Positions 11,595-22,555 of a DNA stretch of 64,000 nt are shown here, in pieces. The notes under the pieces were generated by a model. The model was not told where the DNA came from. It saw nothing but the letters and a program-made list of their open reading frames with translations, and did not search any database. Each line of letters starts with the position of its first letter. The stretch's first letter is position 1. The DNA is from Carex sylvatica (taxonomy: Eukaryota > Streptophyta > Magnoliopsida > Poales > Cyperaceae): assembly GCA_964058845.1 (NCBI GenBank), contig CAXKVR010000116.1, positions 1 to 64,000 of the forward strand, given 5' to 3'. The position numbers were made by a program, and so were the translations under genes.

Positions 11595-12981
11595 ATGGCT
11601 AGGGGACGGCCTAGGAGACCACCACCAGCCAACCCTGATCTTGAGCCCATTCCCGTGAATAGCATGGAATATTTCAATTCTCTATTATGGATGAGTCACA
11701 GTGAGCACCGAGTCTCACTGGCATCTGTTGAGGTACTTGATTACTTTTTAAGTTTTAATTTTTGTCGAGTTCTCATATTTTCAGTTTTTTATGTTGTTTG
11801 CTTTTTTCAACACAGAGTCAGGATATTGTAGATGCCAGGAGTTGGCATTCTGGTATGCAGTACTACCCGTCGATGGACCAGTATCTGCAAAATTTGGGGT
11901 TACACCATTTGGTCGATATTATGGAGTCGGAGAGTAAGGCCATTAATGGGTCCCTCATTGCAGGACTAGTGGAGCGATGGCGCTCCGAGACACACAAGTT
12001 TCACTTACCATTTGGAGAGATGACAGTGACTCTTCAGGACGTGAGTGCCTTATGGGGTTTGCCCCATCCAGGGGATATATACACAATAATGGTGAAAAGT
12101 CCAGGTATTGTCTAAAGAGGATGAAGCTGCGAGCTCTATTTGCGAGAGGTCTGCATCGGCATTCCACATAGCTCGATATTCAGAGGTACTCATACAAACT
12201 ATTTGTATTACATTTATTTTGTACTCTATTTCATGCCCAAAAATGAGTTGCTTTCTAATTTCGATATTACAGATACACACGGGGTTTCGTGATGGACCTA
12301 TTTAGTTCTGTCATGTTCGCTGATTCGAACGATGATACCATCCCGGTGATGTATCTAGAGCTGCTGCGAGACCTCCAGTCATCAAGAAAGTACAACTAGG
12401 GTGGGGCTGTCCTAGCACATCTTTTCTTCAACCTCTGCCAGAGTTACAAGGTCAGTATGCTCTTCCTGTCTTATTTTAAATATTTTAACTTATCCCTGAC
12501 GGGTAATATTCTTCAAATTACAGCCGAAAAATAAGGCTATGTATGGGCTGGTACTTCTACTGTACATTGGTCATGGTTACGGCTACCGGTGGGGGTACCT
12601 GAGCCAAATGAAGTGCCAGATTGGGGAGAGCTCGATAGTGATGAGTGTCCGGCATTTGGCAAGAAATGGTACGAAAATCACGACTACAGCAACCAGCCTC
12701 ACGGAAAGCCAGTAGGTATTAGGCTGGCCCGAGGTCAGATTCAGAGTCTGGGTGACACGCAGGTCATCTGGACTCCATACCGTGATCTATACATTGAGGG
12801 GAGGCTACCGCAGATTGTAGCAGATGGTGAGGAGATGTGGCTTTACAAGGGTCCGCTGGTGTGCTTCTGGATAGTTGAGCACCATTATCCAGACCGGGTG
12901 CACCGTCAGTTTGGATATCCTCCACTCATCCCCACAGATCCAGACGTCCCGAGATCTGTGATCAGGAGTCTACACGGGTAA
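11595..12981 (+). pseudogene. Plant mobile domain (PMD, aminotransferase-like) protein, degraded
   Basis: The first exon (11595-11732) encodes MARGRPRRPPPANPD and ends at a GT donor. The second, from 11816, gives the PMD core with the WRSETHKFHLPFGEMTVTLQ segment and LWGLP. Further blocks follow: FVMDLFSSVMFADS near 12290, and from 12589 a stretch containing WTPYRDLY and LVCFWIVEHHYPDRVHRQFG, typical of the PMD C-terminal half. The frame breaks near 12115, and a TAG near 12397 replaces what is normally a tryptophan codon before GGAVLAHLFF. The gene lies inside the Mutator-like element and was presumably mobilised with it. Related host PMD proteins act in silencing and genome stability; a role for this copy is unknown. 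Confidence 0.8.
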
Positions 12982-14706
12982 GTTATGTTCTTTTAGCATT
13001 TTCTACTTAACATTAGTTCTTGGCTTAAAATTGCAACTAACATATTAATTACAGGACGACCCACATTAATCACCCAAGTAAAATTGGCGTTTGCATTACT
13101 TGACGCCCTGCGACATTCAAGCTCCGCATTCCTACTTGACATGTGCTCCTTCTAGCTGGTTGCACTGGTCCGTCTTGCTGGAGTGTTGTACCAGATGGCC
13201 CTGCTTGCGCTTCGTTAGCCGTACCAGATGGCCCTACGATATTCAAGCTCCTCCTTCCTACTTTAGATGTGCTCATTCTTCGCTGGGTAGTACCTGAAGG
13301 CCCTTGCATCCCAACCGCCTCTCCTCCTGCCAGTACTTCTCTCATTGCCTCCCTAAACATCATATCTGCACTTTCACAGAATATACGGCTTCTGGTTGTG
13401 CTCCTCCGCGACCTTTGCGAGCCACATGCCTCTGCCATAACTCACTCATTTTCTACTACATTTGTTGCGTTATGATCCTCTGCATCCAAAATATGTTAGT
13501 TAGTTAGCTATTCAAAATTGGTCAAATGAAATATAATTATGGTTGAATGTTACATACCTCTTATCTGCTTGTCAAAAGTGAAACGGCGAGGACGGTGCTC
13601 CATTTGCCTACCTTGCATTTCATCCATGATCATTACATAACGAATGTGTTTTCTCCTACCACGCCGTATCCAACCACTCAATGGCTCAATTTTAAGTGTA
13701 GTGGTCGTAGGCCATTCATCAGGATTGCCGTAAGGTACAAACAGGGCATTTCAAGTACTCATTCCAGGAACAAACAGGAACAAACATGCCATTCATCAGG
13801 ATCGCCACAATAACATGTTCCACCTTATACCAGTGGGCAACAAATAGGTCTAGTGTCTAGTTATTGTGGCGACAAGCCGCTAACACATGAGCACACAGAA
13901 TTCCAGTTAATTGGATACCTCTGCATGTGCATTCCACCAATCTGTTAGGTCCAAATATCACGATATACTGGAACCTTTTATGAATAATGGACATAGTTCC
14001 ATCATGCGTTTGAACTATTGGAACATATTCATTTAGGCCCGTAACTTGGTACTTACCTTCACCGTGCGAGTACGAGATGACATCCATCTTTTTAGCTTTC
14101 TTCCACCGTTTGCCAATCTTATCACGTACCCATTTGGAAAAAGGTTTTTTCTGCATTACTTTGCTCCATCGCTGCTTGTCGCCACTGAACAAACCAACTA
14201 TTGCACTTGTAGAATGTCTCCTCCACAAGTGCAGCCACGAGCAACATTCGGCTCTCCTTGAAGACAGCGTTCAGGAACTCAGAGCCGCTTGTTGTCATGA
14301 TACCAAATCGGTGTCCTCCATCACAGGTCTGCAAAATTTTCTCAAAATTTGACGGCTCCATGGGATCATTAGGATGTACTTTGCCCACTCTCCTCAAAAA
14401 AGCACTACACTTTGAATTTTGCTACAATAGAACAAAGTAAAATTAGACAAAAAAATAAAAATGATATAAATTAGACAAAATTAGACATACCATGCAAAAA
14501 TCCGCGAACATCTCTTTCAGGTTTCTTGGCTTTTTCTTCCTGGCTCCTTGTTTGAACCTAGTTTCGTACCATTGGTCCTTCCCACATGCCTGGACCAGGT
14601 TGTCAGCAACATGCTGGATATAATACTTGTGCACATAATTCTCTCCATCCCATTCGTATTCAGGTTTCAATGCAGCTTTGATCCCTTTATGTTGGTCTGA
14701 TATAAC

Positions 14707-15385
14707 TAAGGATGAAAACAGAGCGGATAATGCTGATATCATATCCGCATCCGTCGGATAATGAGCGGATACGAATACGAATACGGATAGTAAACAAATA
14801 TCAAAATTCAAAATCAAATTTGCCTTAAACGGATACGGAACGGATAGTCCACGGATACGGATTCAAATACGGATATAAAATGAATAATGGTCGGATAATT
14901 AAGATATATGAACTTCTAATATACAAATATTAATTAAAATAATAAATATAAATATTAATTATAATGTTGAAGAGATAAGAGATGATTTGTTGATATATTA
15001 TATATATAAAATAAAAGAATGGTAACAAAAGTTAAAGTGGTGTAGTGGTTTGATGCTAAGCCTTGATACTAGAGGATAGAAGTTCGAATCTCAGCTGAAG
15101 CAATTTATTTTAGCGCTGATGGTCCTCCTAGCGGGTCAGCCTCATCAAATGGGTTTGCCTAGCGGGTCCGTGTCCGCCTCAGCAAATGGGGTTCTTAACG
15201 AATCCGATCATGTTCCAGATGGTTCGGATATCTACTCCGTTTTATACTTACTATCTGTATCTGTATCCGAATCTGGATATTAATTATTCAGATGAAAGTA
15301 TTCAGATCTGTGTAATTCGAATTCAGATTATAAGCGAATTCGGAGCGAATATCTATCGGATAATCAGACTCCGTTTACACCCCTG
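14707..15385. mobile_element. hAT-like MITE inserted in the transposase gene
   Basis: The right end reads (reverse complement) caggggtgtaaacggagtc and the left end taaggatgaaaacagagcgg. The flanks gatataac (14699-14706) and aatataac (15386-15393) are an 8 bp target duplication with one mismatch. Removing the element and one flank copy rejoins the transposase frame across FVCVI and SDQHKG, which supports the boundaries. The ends are rich in CGGATA motifs and the interior has a tRNA-like segment. It is related to the copies at 5958-6541 and 8856-9155. Confidence 0.85.
15038..15090 (+). other. tRNA-like box A/box B segment inside the hAT-like MITE
   Basis: The sequence tggtgtagtgg (15038-15048) fits the Pol III box A pattern TRGYNNARNGG, and gttcgaatc (15082-15090) fits box B GWTCRANNC exactly, 33 bp further on, as in a tRNA gene. 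The homologous MITE at 5958-6541 carries the same segment on minus (box A at 6209-6219, box B at 6159-6167) with a few changes. I do not see a foldable complete tRNA, so this is a tRNA-derived remnant or SINE-like piece. Confidence 0.6.
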
Positions 15386-17129
15386 AATATAACACATACG
15401 AATCTATTAACACCAATCACGTTAATCCTAAGCCAATGTAAGAAGAAACCCCAATTTTTTTCTTCATTCTCCTTATGCATAATTGCAAATGCTAGAGGCA
15501 GCAATTTATTCTCAGCATCATAGCCGCAAGCCATCAAAAACCTTCCCTCATACCATCTAGAAAGGAAGGCTGCATCTATACTGATCACTGGTCTCAAGTA
15601 ATTAAATGCGGTTATGCATGGTCCGTAAGCCCATGCCACCGCCCTGAACTTTTGAACACCTTCCTTGACCAGTCCTGTCTTTTTATCGACTCAGACAGGT
15701 CATAAATTGGTACTTCGATCCGGGATTCGTGTAACATATCCCGATAAGCAACAGTTTCATAAAATTGTATGACTCCTCCCCACTCCCAAATTATCGGGCT
15801 ACTGCAAGCTCACAACCCTTCCAAAGTCGGTTGTACTTCGGGGTTATACTGTCAAACTTAACCCTCACGCAGATTGCCACACTCTGGATGCTCATAGTAG
15901 GGGCTTCCTTAATGCTAGTCCCAATGATATCTATGATGATTGATGCCGTGAGTTGTGCATGGTCGGTCGTGGAGTACTCAGACGTGCATGTGTGAGGCAT
16001 GTCTTGCTCAGTTTTCATCCATGTATCTGTACAATTTGTTGCAATTGCCTTAAGAACGAAATCACAACCCAGAGTCCTGCATCTAACTTCCAGCCATTTT
16101 TTGTCACTTCTCTTCGTATATATCTCTTGGTTCTTGTCAACATGGTACTCATTGATCTTCTTCGTCAGTTGTTTTTTGTTTTTTGAAGTATTGGTCTTTT
16201 GCGAGCGAGCTCCTATATTTAATCCGATGACCATAGTAAGAAACATCTGCTTCTCGAAAAGCAAATGTGTCATTGAAGTTTACGAACGGGTAAGTCTCAG
16301 AACGGCCACTTAACGGCATATTCCTATCTTACCTCGCAGTGGGCGGTGTATATTCTGATGCATCAAAATTATCTTTTTCATCATTAATGTCCCAATCTCC
16401 TTCCCCTCATTCATTCCCAGTTTGCAGATTCTCCTTGAGTACCTCGTTCATAAATTCAAATTCCGACTCGATTAGATCTTCGTGTACTTGTGGCGGTCTG
16501 GGGTGAGAATTTAGTTCAGGTCCAGGTAAGGATGAAGGACCTCCATACATAGATATAAGTGAGATAAAATGTGGAGATTGTGATCAAGGTGGGATAAAAG
16601 GTGAAGATTGGGGTGAATTACTGTATATTTTTTATTTTGGTTCTCGTATTGGCATTGCTTCGGGTACGAATAAAGGAGTGTGTGGTTCATAATTTGGTTG
16701 ATAATTTTCTAGAACTGAATTTTGGACTGAACTTCCAGCCCCTGACTCTCTGTTAATTCTGCATGCAAAAACTTCGAAGCCACCTTCAACGGACCTGACA
16801 ACCTTCCTTATCAGGCCTCCCAATGTCCCGTCATCTCCCAATGCGATTCTGACATATTTTCCTGCTTTGAGCATTCGGGCCTGTATTTCTAATTTCCAGG
16901 GATTGATATTGTAGCTGCTCATTTCATAAATATGCGATTGCAACTCTTCAAATAAGAAATTTTCATTAACCCAATACATATTTACTGGAGGTTTGAAGTA
17001 ACGTACCCCATACTGGTCAGTTATGAACTTTCCTCTAAAATGTACTGAAATTCCAATAGACATGTCCAATGAACTACATTCGTAAATGGTAAATATTTTA
17101 TAAATTTGCTGATCTCAATTGTGAACAGT

Positions 17130-17345
17130 AGTGAACAGTCCTATATGAACACTAGTACGTATATGAACAATAAATACACATTCCAACGTTATATGAACAG
17201 TAAATACGTATATGAATAGTAAATATGTATATGAACAGTTAATACGTATATGAACAGTAAATACCGTTAGGGGTATATGAACAGTGAAGTACGTATATGA
17301 ACAGTGCAGAAAAAATATCTAATTTAACAGCTGAACAGTAAATAC
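17130..17345. repeat. Degenerate tandem repeat tatgaacagtaaatacgta
   Basis: About seven imperfect copies of a 20-27 bp unit lie just upstream of the first transposase ORF on its coding strand, probably in its leader. Confidence 0.7.
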
Positions 17346-17430
17346 GTTTCCTTCTCTTTCTCCTTCTCTCTTTCTCTCCTTCTCTCTCTCTCTTCCTCTC
17401 ATTCGTCTGAATTATGAAAACCATAAACAT

Positions 17431-17439
17431 CTATTTATA
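17431..17439 (-). promoter_or_regulatory. Candidate TATA element for the transposase
   Basis: On the minus strand the sequence reads tataaatag, followed by an AG-rich stretch (complement of the CT run at 17350-17400). It lies just inside the right terminus and mirrors the arrangement at the left end. Confidence 0.5.
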
Positions 17440-17511
17440 ATCAAAATGCGTAAAAAAAAAAAAAAGTCCCCCATGAGAAAATTTCACGGCCCGGATTAAA
17501 AATTCCGGGCG

Positions 17512-17610
17512 TGAATTTTTTTCACGGATGGGGTAGTTTTAAAATTTTGCCCATAACTTGGTTATTTTTAATAAAATATTTATGGGTTTGGTTATTTTTA
17601 AAAATCTCGG
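17512..17610 (-). repeat. Right terminal inverted repeat of the Mutator-like element
   Basis: Reverse complement of the left end at 10062-10163, ending in tctcgg at 17610 next to the 9 bp target duplication. Immediately inward, ccccatgagaaaatttcacg and its near complement form a palindrome, so the terminus can fold back on itself. Confidence 0.88.
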
Positions 17611-17618
17611 CTGAGTGC

Positions 17619-17795
17619 GTATCCACCCAGGTATACAATTTAAAAGAAATAACGGTCCAGATTAATTCTATTCAGTTTAAATTCAATCGATATATAGCTG
17701 TTGTGACTGTAGGAAGGACGCTTTGAGATTTGCGCCAAGCTAAAAGAACGGTCCGGATTTTCGGCTTGTTCCTCAGGTACCTGGGGTGATACGGA
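17619..17795. mobile_element. Small MITE-like repeat next to the Mutator-like element
   Basis: The ends gtatccacccaggta and (reverse complement) gtatcaccccaggta are inverted copies. The interior phrase tttgagatttgcgccaagcta recurs in variant form near 60437, and related phrases (ggaccgt, aatctcaaag) occur at 27320-27450. It abuts the target duplication of the large element. Confidence 0.5.
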
Positions 17796-17905
17796 TTCGT
17801 GTGAACATTGCTGAGCAAATGAAATCAGTACTTCCAACATTTAAAATAAAAATATCTGCATGCATAAGTGCTATAAAAATATCATTATGGATCATATTAT
17901 ATCAA

Positions 17906-17908
<3 letters not shown>

Positions 17909-17955
<47 letters not shown>
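17909..17955. repeat. (TA)n microsatellite
   Basis: Uninterrupted run of about 23 TA dinucleotides. Confidence 0.95.
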
Positions 17956-17958
<3 letters not shown>

Positions 17959-18027
17959 TGCTATCTATATAAGTGCTATAAATAAATTAAAGCCCCCAGT
18001 TGGAAACAATCTAACCATGCATATACT

Positions 18028-18454
18028 TAGAGTGGGAAAAATGGCACGCCGGAGCCGGTTCCGTCACGGAACGGCACGACATGGATGTTAGATTCGCGTG
18101 CCGTGACCATTCGCGTGCCGTGACCAATTGTTAGCAAAGAAGACACGGCACGGAAATTACCTTCGTCACGGTACGGCACGGCACGAAACACGGCACGACA
18201 CGGCACGAAATACGGCACGGCACGGAACGGGAGAAGGTAGGAGACTAGGAGCACCGATTTGGTCACGGCACGACTTGATCACGGCACGACTTGGTCACGG
18301 CACGATTTGGTCACAGCACGCGAGTCACGGCGTGACTCGCGTGCCGTGACCACCCTTCATAATTTTGGTCACGGCACGTGAAAAATTAACTTGATCACGG
18401 CACGTGAAAAATTAACTTGATCACAGCACGGCACGACACGTTTTTTCCACACTA
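18028..18454. mobile_element. hAT-like MITE with GCACGGCACG-rich interior
   Basis: The ends tagagtgggaaaaatggcac and (reverse complement) tagtgtggaaaaaacgtg match. The flanks are an identical 8 bp, catatact, at 18020-18027 and 18455-18462. The interior is a quasi-tandem array of GGCACGGCACG, GGTCACGGCACG and CGTGCCGTGACC motifs, much richer in GC than its surroundings. The same family occurs at 60671-61041, and one end at 39242-39300. Confidence 0.82.
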
Positions 18455-18462
18455 CATATACT

Positions 18463-20738
18463 ATGGGTAACGTAGCAAGAAATTAAATATGATTCGACTT
18501 AAAAAATGAAATTATCATCTATTGTATGTATCAATGTAACAAATGATGAGCATTGCAATAAAAAGATTAAAAAATGATTCCAATTTAGCAAAAATAACGA
18601 TATTCATGGGATAGCATTCTATATGATTCAACACAATATATTTTAACTAATTAATAACGAGGACTTCATTAATATTTTAAAAAATACTATAAATAAAACA
18701 TGAAATAAACAAAATATTTAAAAAAAATCACAATACACACTACAGCATTTCATAGTTTCAGGTATTAATTACATATTACCAATGTAATAAAATACGGTTT
18801 CAATATAATAAAATATGGTTCTATGCGACCGCATAGCAGTGAACAACCACATAAAAAATCATCGTGCAGACTGCATATGCAGATTCAATCTCAAAGTTAA
18901 CCAAAACGAAATCCAACTCATTTAAAATATTTTATTTATTAACACAATATATTCAAATTCTGAAGATCGGAAATAATTCAAATCTAGAATCCATCTTGGT
19001 GCTCCTCCTACCCATCCCACTCAAGGTATTTTATAGCCTCTCTATTTACCGCTTTATTGTTATTAAATTTTGTGGGACTAAATCACAAACCGGAGTACTG
19101 GAGCTGTTGAGGCGCTAGGCGTTGGGAGCCAGCTGCTATCTATATATGGGCTGCTTATTGGGCCTATAAATCATGTTATTTATAAAAGAGTGTTGATAAG
19201 AGTTATCATGTTATATATAATAGGCCCTTATATGTAGTCACAGTTCTTTCCGTGGGTAAGGGAAGACTTGTGAGTATTAAGTTGAAAGGGAATTAGTCAA
19301 TTAGATACATTTTTCGACGAAATAAAATATTAAACTATTTTATTTTAATATGCATATTAAATATTAAATATTTAGTGAAAAAAATTCATATATATGAATT
19401 CGTATAAAAAATCCCATATGCGGCCGTATACCGTATATGCAGTATGCGGTGGCCTTCCGCATACTGCATAGAAACTACATTTTATAACACTGCATATTAC
19501 ATCATCTGTTTTCTTACAAGGGTATATTTGTAATTTAGTGGTTTCACTAAAAAGTATCCAACTTAATCATATTTCCTTTTCAAGTGATTCGCATGCTTGG
19601 TTTGTATATTACACTATCTTTTTTTTTACAAGTATACGGGGGTATATTTGTAATTTCTCTGTGAAATTGTTCATGCTCATGATTGGAGAATTAGTTGTGT
19701 TATTTTCTGTTCGTAATATGATTTGTAAAACTGCTGTAGGTAGTGCACCCAGAATAGAGGGAGGTTTTAGGAAAGAATTAGGTGGGGGGGTGGGGGGTTG
19801 CCTCTCTAGAAAATATGAGATTTATTTCTCAAATTGTTCAAATTTGAATTCTTAATTTTGGATAACAAAGTAACGTTAGAATGAAGACCCAAACTGAAAT
19901 AGTGACTTACATTTAATAGAACACTTACCATCTTTAATAGGTAAAAGTTTCCCCATATTTTTTCTTAATTCTGTTTCATTTGATCAGTTGCTGCTAGATG
20001 ATAAATTCAAAGAGAATGCACATGAAGGTGGTTAGAAGAACTCACTCTTTCGTTGAAGATACTATCACATGCATGCGGGGTCTACAAATGGTTGATTATT
20101 ACGCTGAGCTGAGGATCTTCAAGATTCGTGCCAGATCTTCAGATTTTGTGTTTATTGTTTCAATATCAGTTCCAGGTGCTTTAATTATCGTGCACAATGC
20201 TCTAATAATCGTGTGGCGCTCTGATTAGGATGGTCCCTTCAAATTCCATGCTTTGTGTGCTTTAATACGCGTGCAGGCTTGGTGAACTTCCGTAGATCCG
20301 AACCCGACTAGGGTTTGAACTTGGTTAGGGTTCCGGTTAGGTTCGTCCCCCTCCGGCCACGGCTATCCTCGGACAAGGCACCATTGGCATCGCCGAAGCC
20401 TTCTGAGTTGAAATATGTGTTTGTCGGAGGTCGGAGGTTGGAGGCTGCCGGATTGTTCGAGTCACCTCATCCTTCCTCGGCCGAGCTGAGAGAGCATGCT
20501 CTGACAGGGCTTTCGATCGATTCGAGTTGGTTTTCAATCGATGCTATGCAACTTGGTTTTCGATCGATTCGAGTTGGTTTTCAACAATTTTGTCCAATTA
20601 CTCACGCACAGGCATCAAAAGGTCACTTCGAATCAATTATTGAGTTCAATTTTGGTGCTTAATTCTTAGAATCATGGATTCCACCTAGGAGTTCATAACC
20701 AAGTTGCATAGGTTCGGTGTTCATCCCATTTTGCATCA
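18463..20738. other. Gene-free AT-rich stretch
   Basis: No gene that I can support. A perfect hairpin with 13 bp arms (atgcagtatgcgg and its complement) lies at 19437-19469. The sequence cgatcgattcgagttggttt occurs twice near 20515 and 20560. Short ORFs here (for example 19538-19855, 20315-20662) resemble no family I know. Confidence 0.5.
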
Positions 20739-20747
20739 TTCTTTTAT

Positions 20748-21899
20748 GAGAAATTTAGATATATCCCCATCCAAACTTAAAAATTAGTTATTTCTCCATC
20801 TAAACTCATTGATATTATTAATATGCCCATTTCTGAATTTTTCTACTAAACAATATAGATTAATAATGGTTAGAAGTTAAAATAACAATTTTATCCCTTT
20901 CAAAATTTTGTATGGCTCCGTCTCGCTCATCTTTTGCTTTAACAAGAAACTCATCTCCGCTTTGTCATGTCCCTTCTCACCTCATGCTCCGTTTCTTTCT
21001 CTCGACCATGTAATTATGCAAAACTACAAATACAAATGAATATGCCAAAACTAATTCCTATTTTAATTCTTATTTAACGACTAATCATTATTCAATACTC
21101 GTTTTTTGCTTTTTACATCGTATTTTCATAGGTAGAAAACATATTGACTTTCGAGAAGAAACAAAAATTATCACCAACAGTTGCATTGACACCTAAATCC
21201 TCAAAGAATCCAACTTTTCTCCATCCCAATCTGATTCGCTGGGCTCCCTGAAACCATCAATCGACTTTGTCTATTTACTCTTCCTCTGACATTTGGGGAC
21301 AACAACAAACACAACTCTTCTTCGGACTATGCCTCATATTTTATCTAATACACCCCAAAAAGATCTACTATCTCATCCACACAGGAATTCAAAACTCTGA
21401 AAGAGGCCCACTCTAATCGAGAGTTAGCTCGGGGGAGGAAGCGGCAGCACATTGTGTTGGTTGGCCTCTCTGTCTTGCGAATCCATATCCAAACCTAGTG
21501 CGTCCCGATAACAGTGGCCAGGGACTTGACTTTCTCTCTGACACTGAGACCCCACAAGAAGAAGAACGAGCACTAGAAAAAATGATGGAGATAAAATCAA
21601 TTTGATTAAGGACTGATCTAATGCACCATATAAAGTGAACCGCACTCAGTTGAGACTGCATCTTTTTAGAAGAGAAACAAAGAGAGACGGAGGGCTCAAA
21701 CAAAATTGTCATTGAAAGGGGGTAAAATTGTCAATTTAGTTTTTAATTATTATTAATTAATATTGCTTAGTAGAAAAATTTAGAAATTAGCATATTAATA
21801 ATATCAATGAGTTTAGATGGGAAATAACTAATTTTTAAGTTTATTGGATGGGATATATCTAATTAAAGAAGTTTGGATGGAGATATATCTAAATTTCTC
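20748..21899. mobile_element. Non-autonomous Mutator-like element (1.15 kb) with non-transposon interior
   Basis: Terminal inverted repeats of about 150-185 bp both start gagaaatttagatatatc; the right one has an extra ~30 bp internal repeat. The flanks are an identical 9 bp, ttcttttat, at 20739-20747 and 21900-21908. The interior (about 20910-21715) has higher GC and no transposase similarity. Its minus strand has short ORFs, one (21645-21424) with a hydrophobic stretch like a signal peptide (FFLVLVLLLVG) followed by a polar tail. This is the shape of a Pack-MULE holding a captured host fragment, but I do not recognise the source. Confidence 0.82.
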
Positions 21900-22039
21900 T
21901 TCTTTTATAAAATTGGGGCTTAAGGCAGGTGTTTTTGTATTCATTGATTTTATAGTCACTTGGACGTTCAATTATACCTCGAATTATAGAGAAAAGGGTA
22001 AAATCAGATTTTTTTTAATTTTTTTTTAATCAATTTTGT

Positions 22040-22555
22040 AAAAGGGAAAATCTTCAATATGTATCAAATTTTTGGATTTTATGCAAAATTATTATAACAC
22101 AGAAGTTCAAAATCATACCGAGAATATGAAAATATGTATTTGAGAATTTATTGGTTTTTATTTGAATTAGAATCAAAATTTTCAAATCTGATCAATCATT
22201 AATTCACTTTTTTCTATTTAAAATTTCTCTCAATCTGTTTGTCCAAAAATTCTAAATAATTCACCAAAAGTGCATCAAAGTATCCATGATATACTGTAAA
22301 AATTTCATGAATAAACTCCAAAGGAACCATAAGATATTAATTTTTGAATGAAATGGACAGCAATGGCCATATGTCCAAAAAAAAATTTAAAGAAGGAACC
22401 ATGTTTATTCTTGACCAATGATGCATGTCATACTGTAAATTAAATGCTAGAAGTGAAGGAAACAAAAAACTTGAAAGATATATCAAAAGAATAAAAAATT
22501 CATCAAAAACATCAATCAAGAGCAACATTTACACAGAGACAGTACTTAAAAAAAA
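22040..22555. other. AT-rich gene-free stretch
   Basis: No feature seen beyond low-complexity AT sequence. Confidence 0.5.

Larger units (their letters stand above)
13070..17069 (-). pseudogene. MuDR-type (Mutator-like) transposase, broken
   Basis: Read on the minus strand, recognisable blocks appear in family order: an N-terminal region (17069-16632); a MuDR DNA-binding-like region with CRTLGCDFVLKAIAT and a later HTC (16273-15791); the start of the DDE catalytic domain with RPVISIDAAFLSRWYEGRFL and LPLAFAIMH (15639-15394); the continuation ISDQHKGIKAAL (from 14698); and a SWIM zinc finger with CTCRGIQLTGILCAHVLAAC (13930-13870). A basic C-terminal stretch lies at 13620-13560 and a low-complexity one at 13438-13070. 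The block at 16630-16280 has several stops. A 679 bp hAT-like MITE splits the catalytic domain. Probably dead. Confidence 0.85.
10062..17610. mobile_element. Mutator-like element carrying a plant mobile domain gene and a MuDR-type transposase
   Basis: The two ends are inverted copies over about 100 bp, both starting ccgagatttttaaaaataa. Flanks cagagtgcg (10053-10061) and ctgagtgcg (17611-17619) are a 9 bp target duplication with one mismatch, diagnostic of Mutator-like elements. Inside are a plant-mobile-domain gene on plus (from 11595) and a transposase on minus (from 17069), convergently arranged so each is read inward from its own terminus. Mobile domains in Mutator-like elements are already known as a class. 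Both genes here carry stops or frame breaks, and a hAT-like MITE interrupts the transposase, so this copy is presumably no longer autonomous. Confidence 0.9.

Noticed and set aside
13143..13475. Plus-strand ORFs opposite the transposase tail
   Set aside because: The minus strand gives a more plausible low-complexity C-terminal continuation of the transposase; the plus reading has no domain.
15018..15110. A functional tRNA gene
   Set aside because: Box A and box B fit, but I could not form acceptor and anticodon stems, and the segment lies inside a repeated MITE; called tRNA-derived only.
19538..19855. 105-residue plus-strand ORF
   Set aside because: No family resemblance, glycine run from a G-rich stretch, and no splice or promoter context; treated as chance.
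20315..20662. 115-residue plus-strand ORF with repeated IDSSWF/RSIRVGF words
   Set aside because: The repeats come from a DNA direct repeat (cgatcgattcgagttgg) and no known domain is seen; more likely part of an unrecognised repeat.
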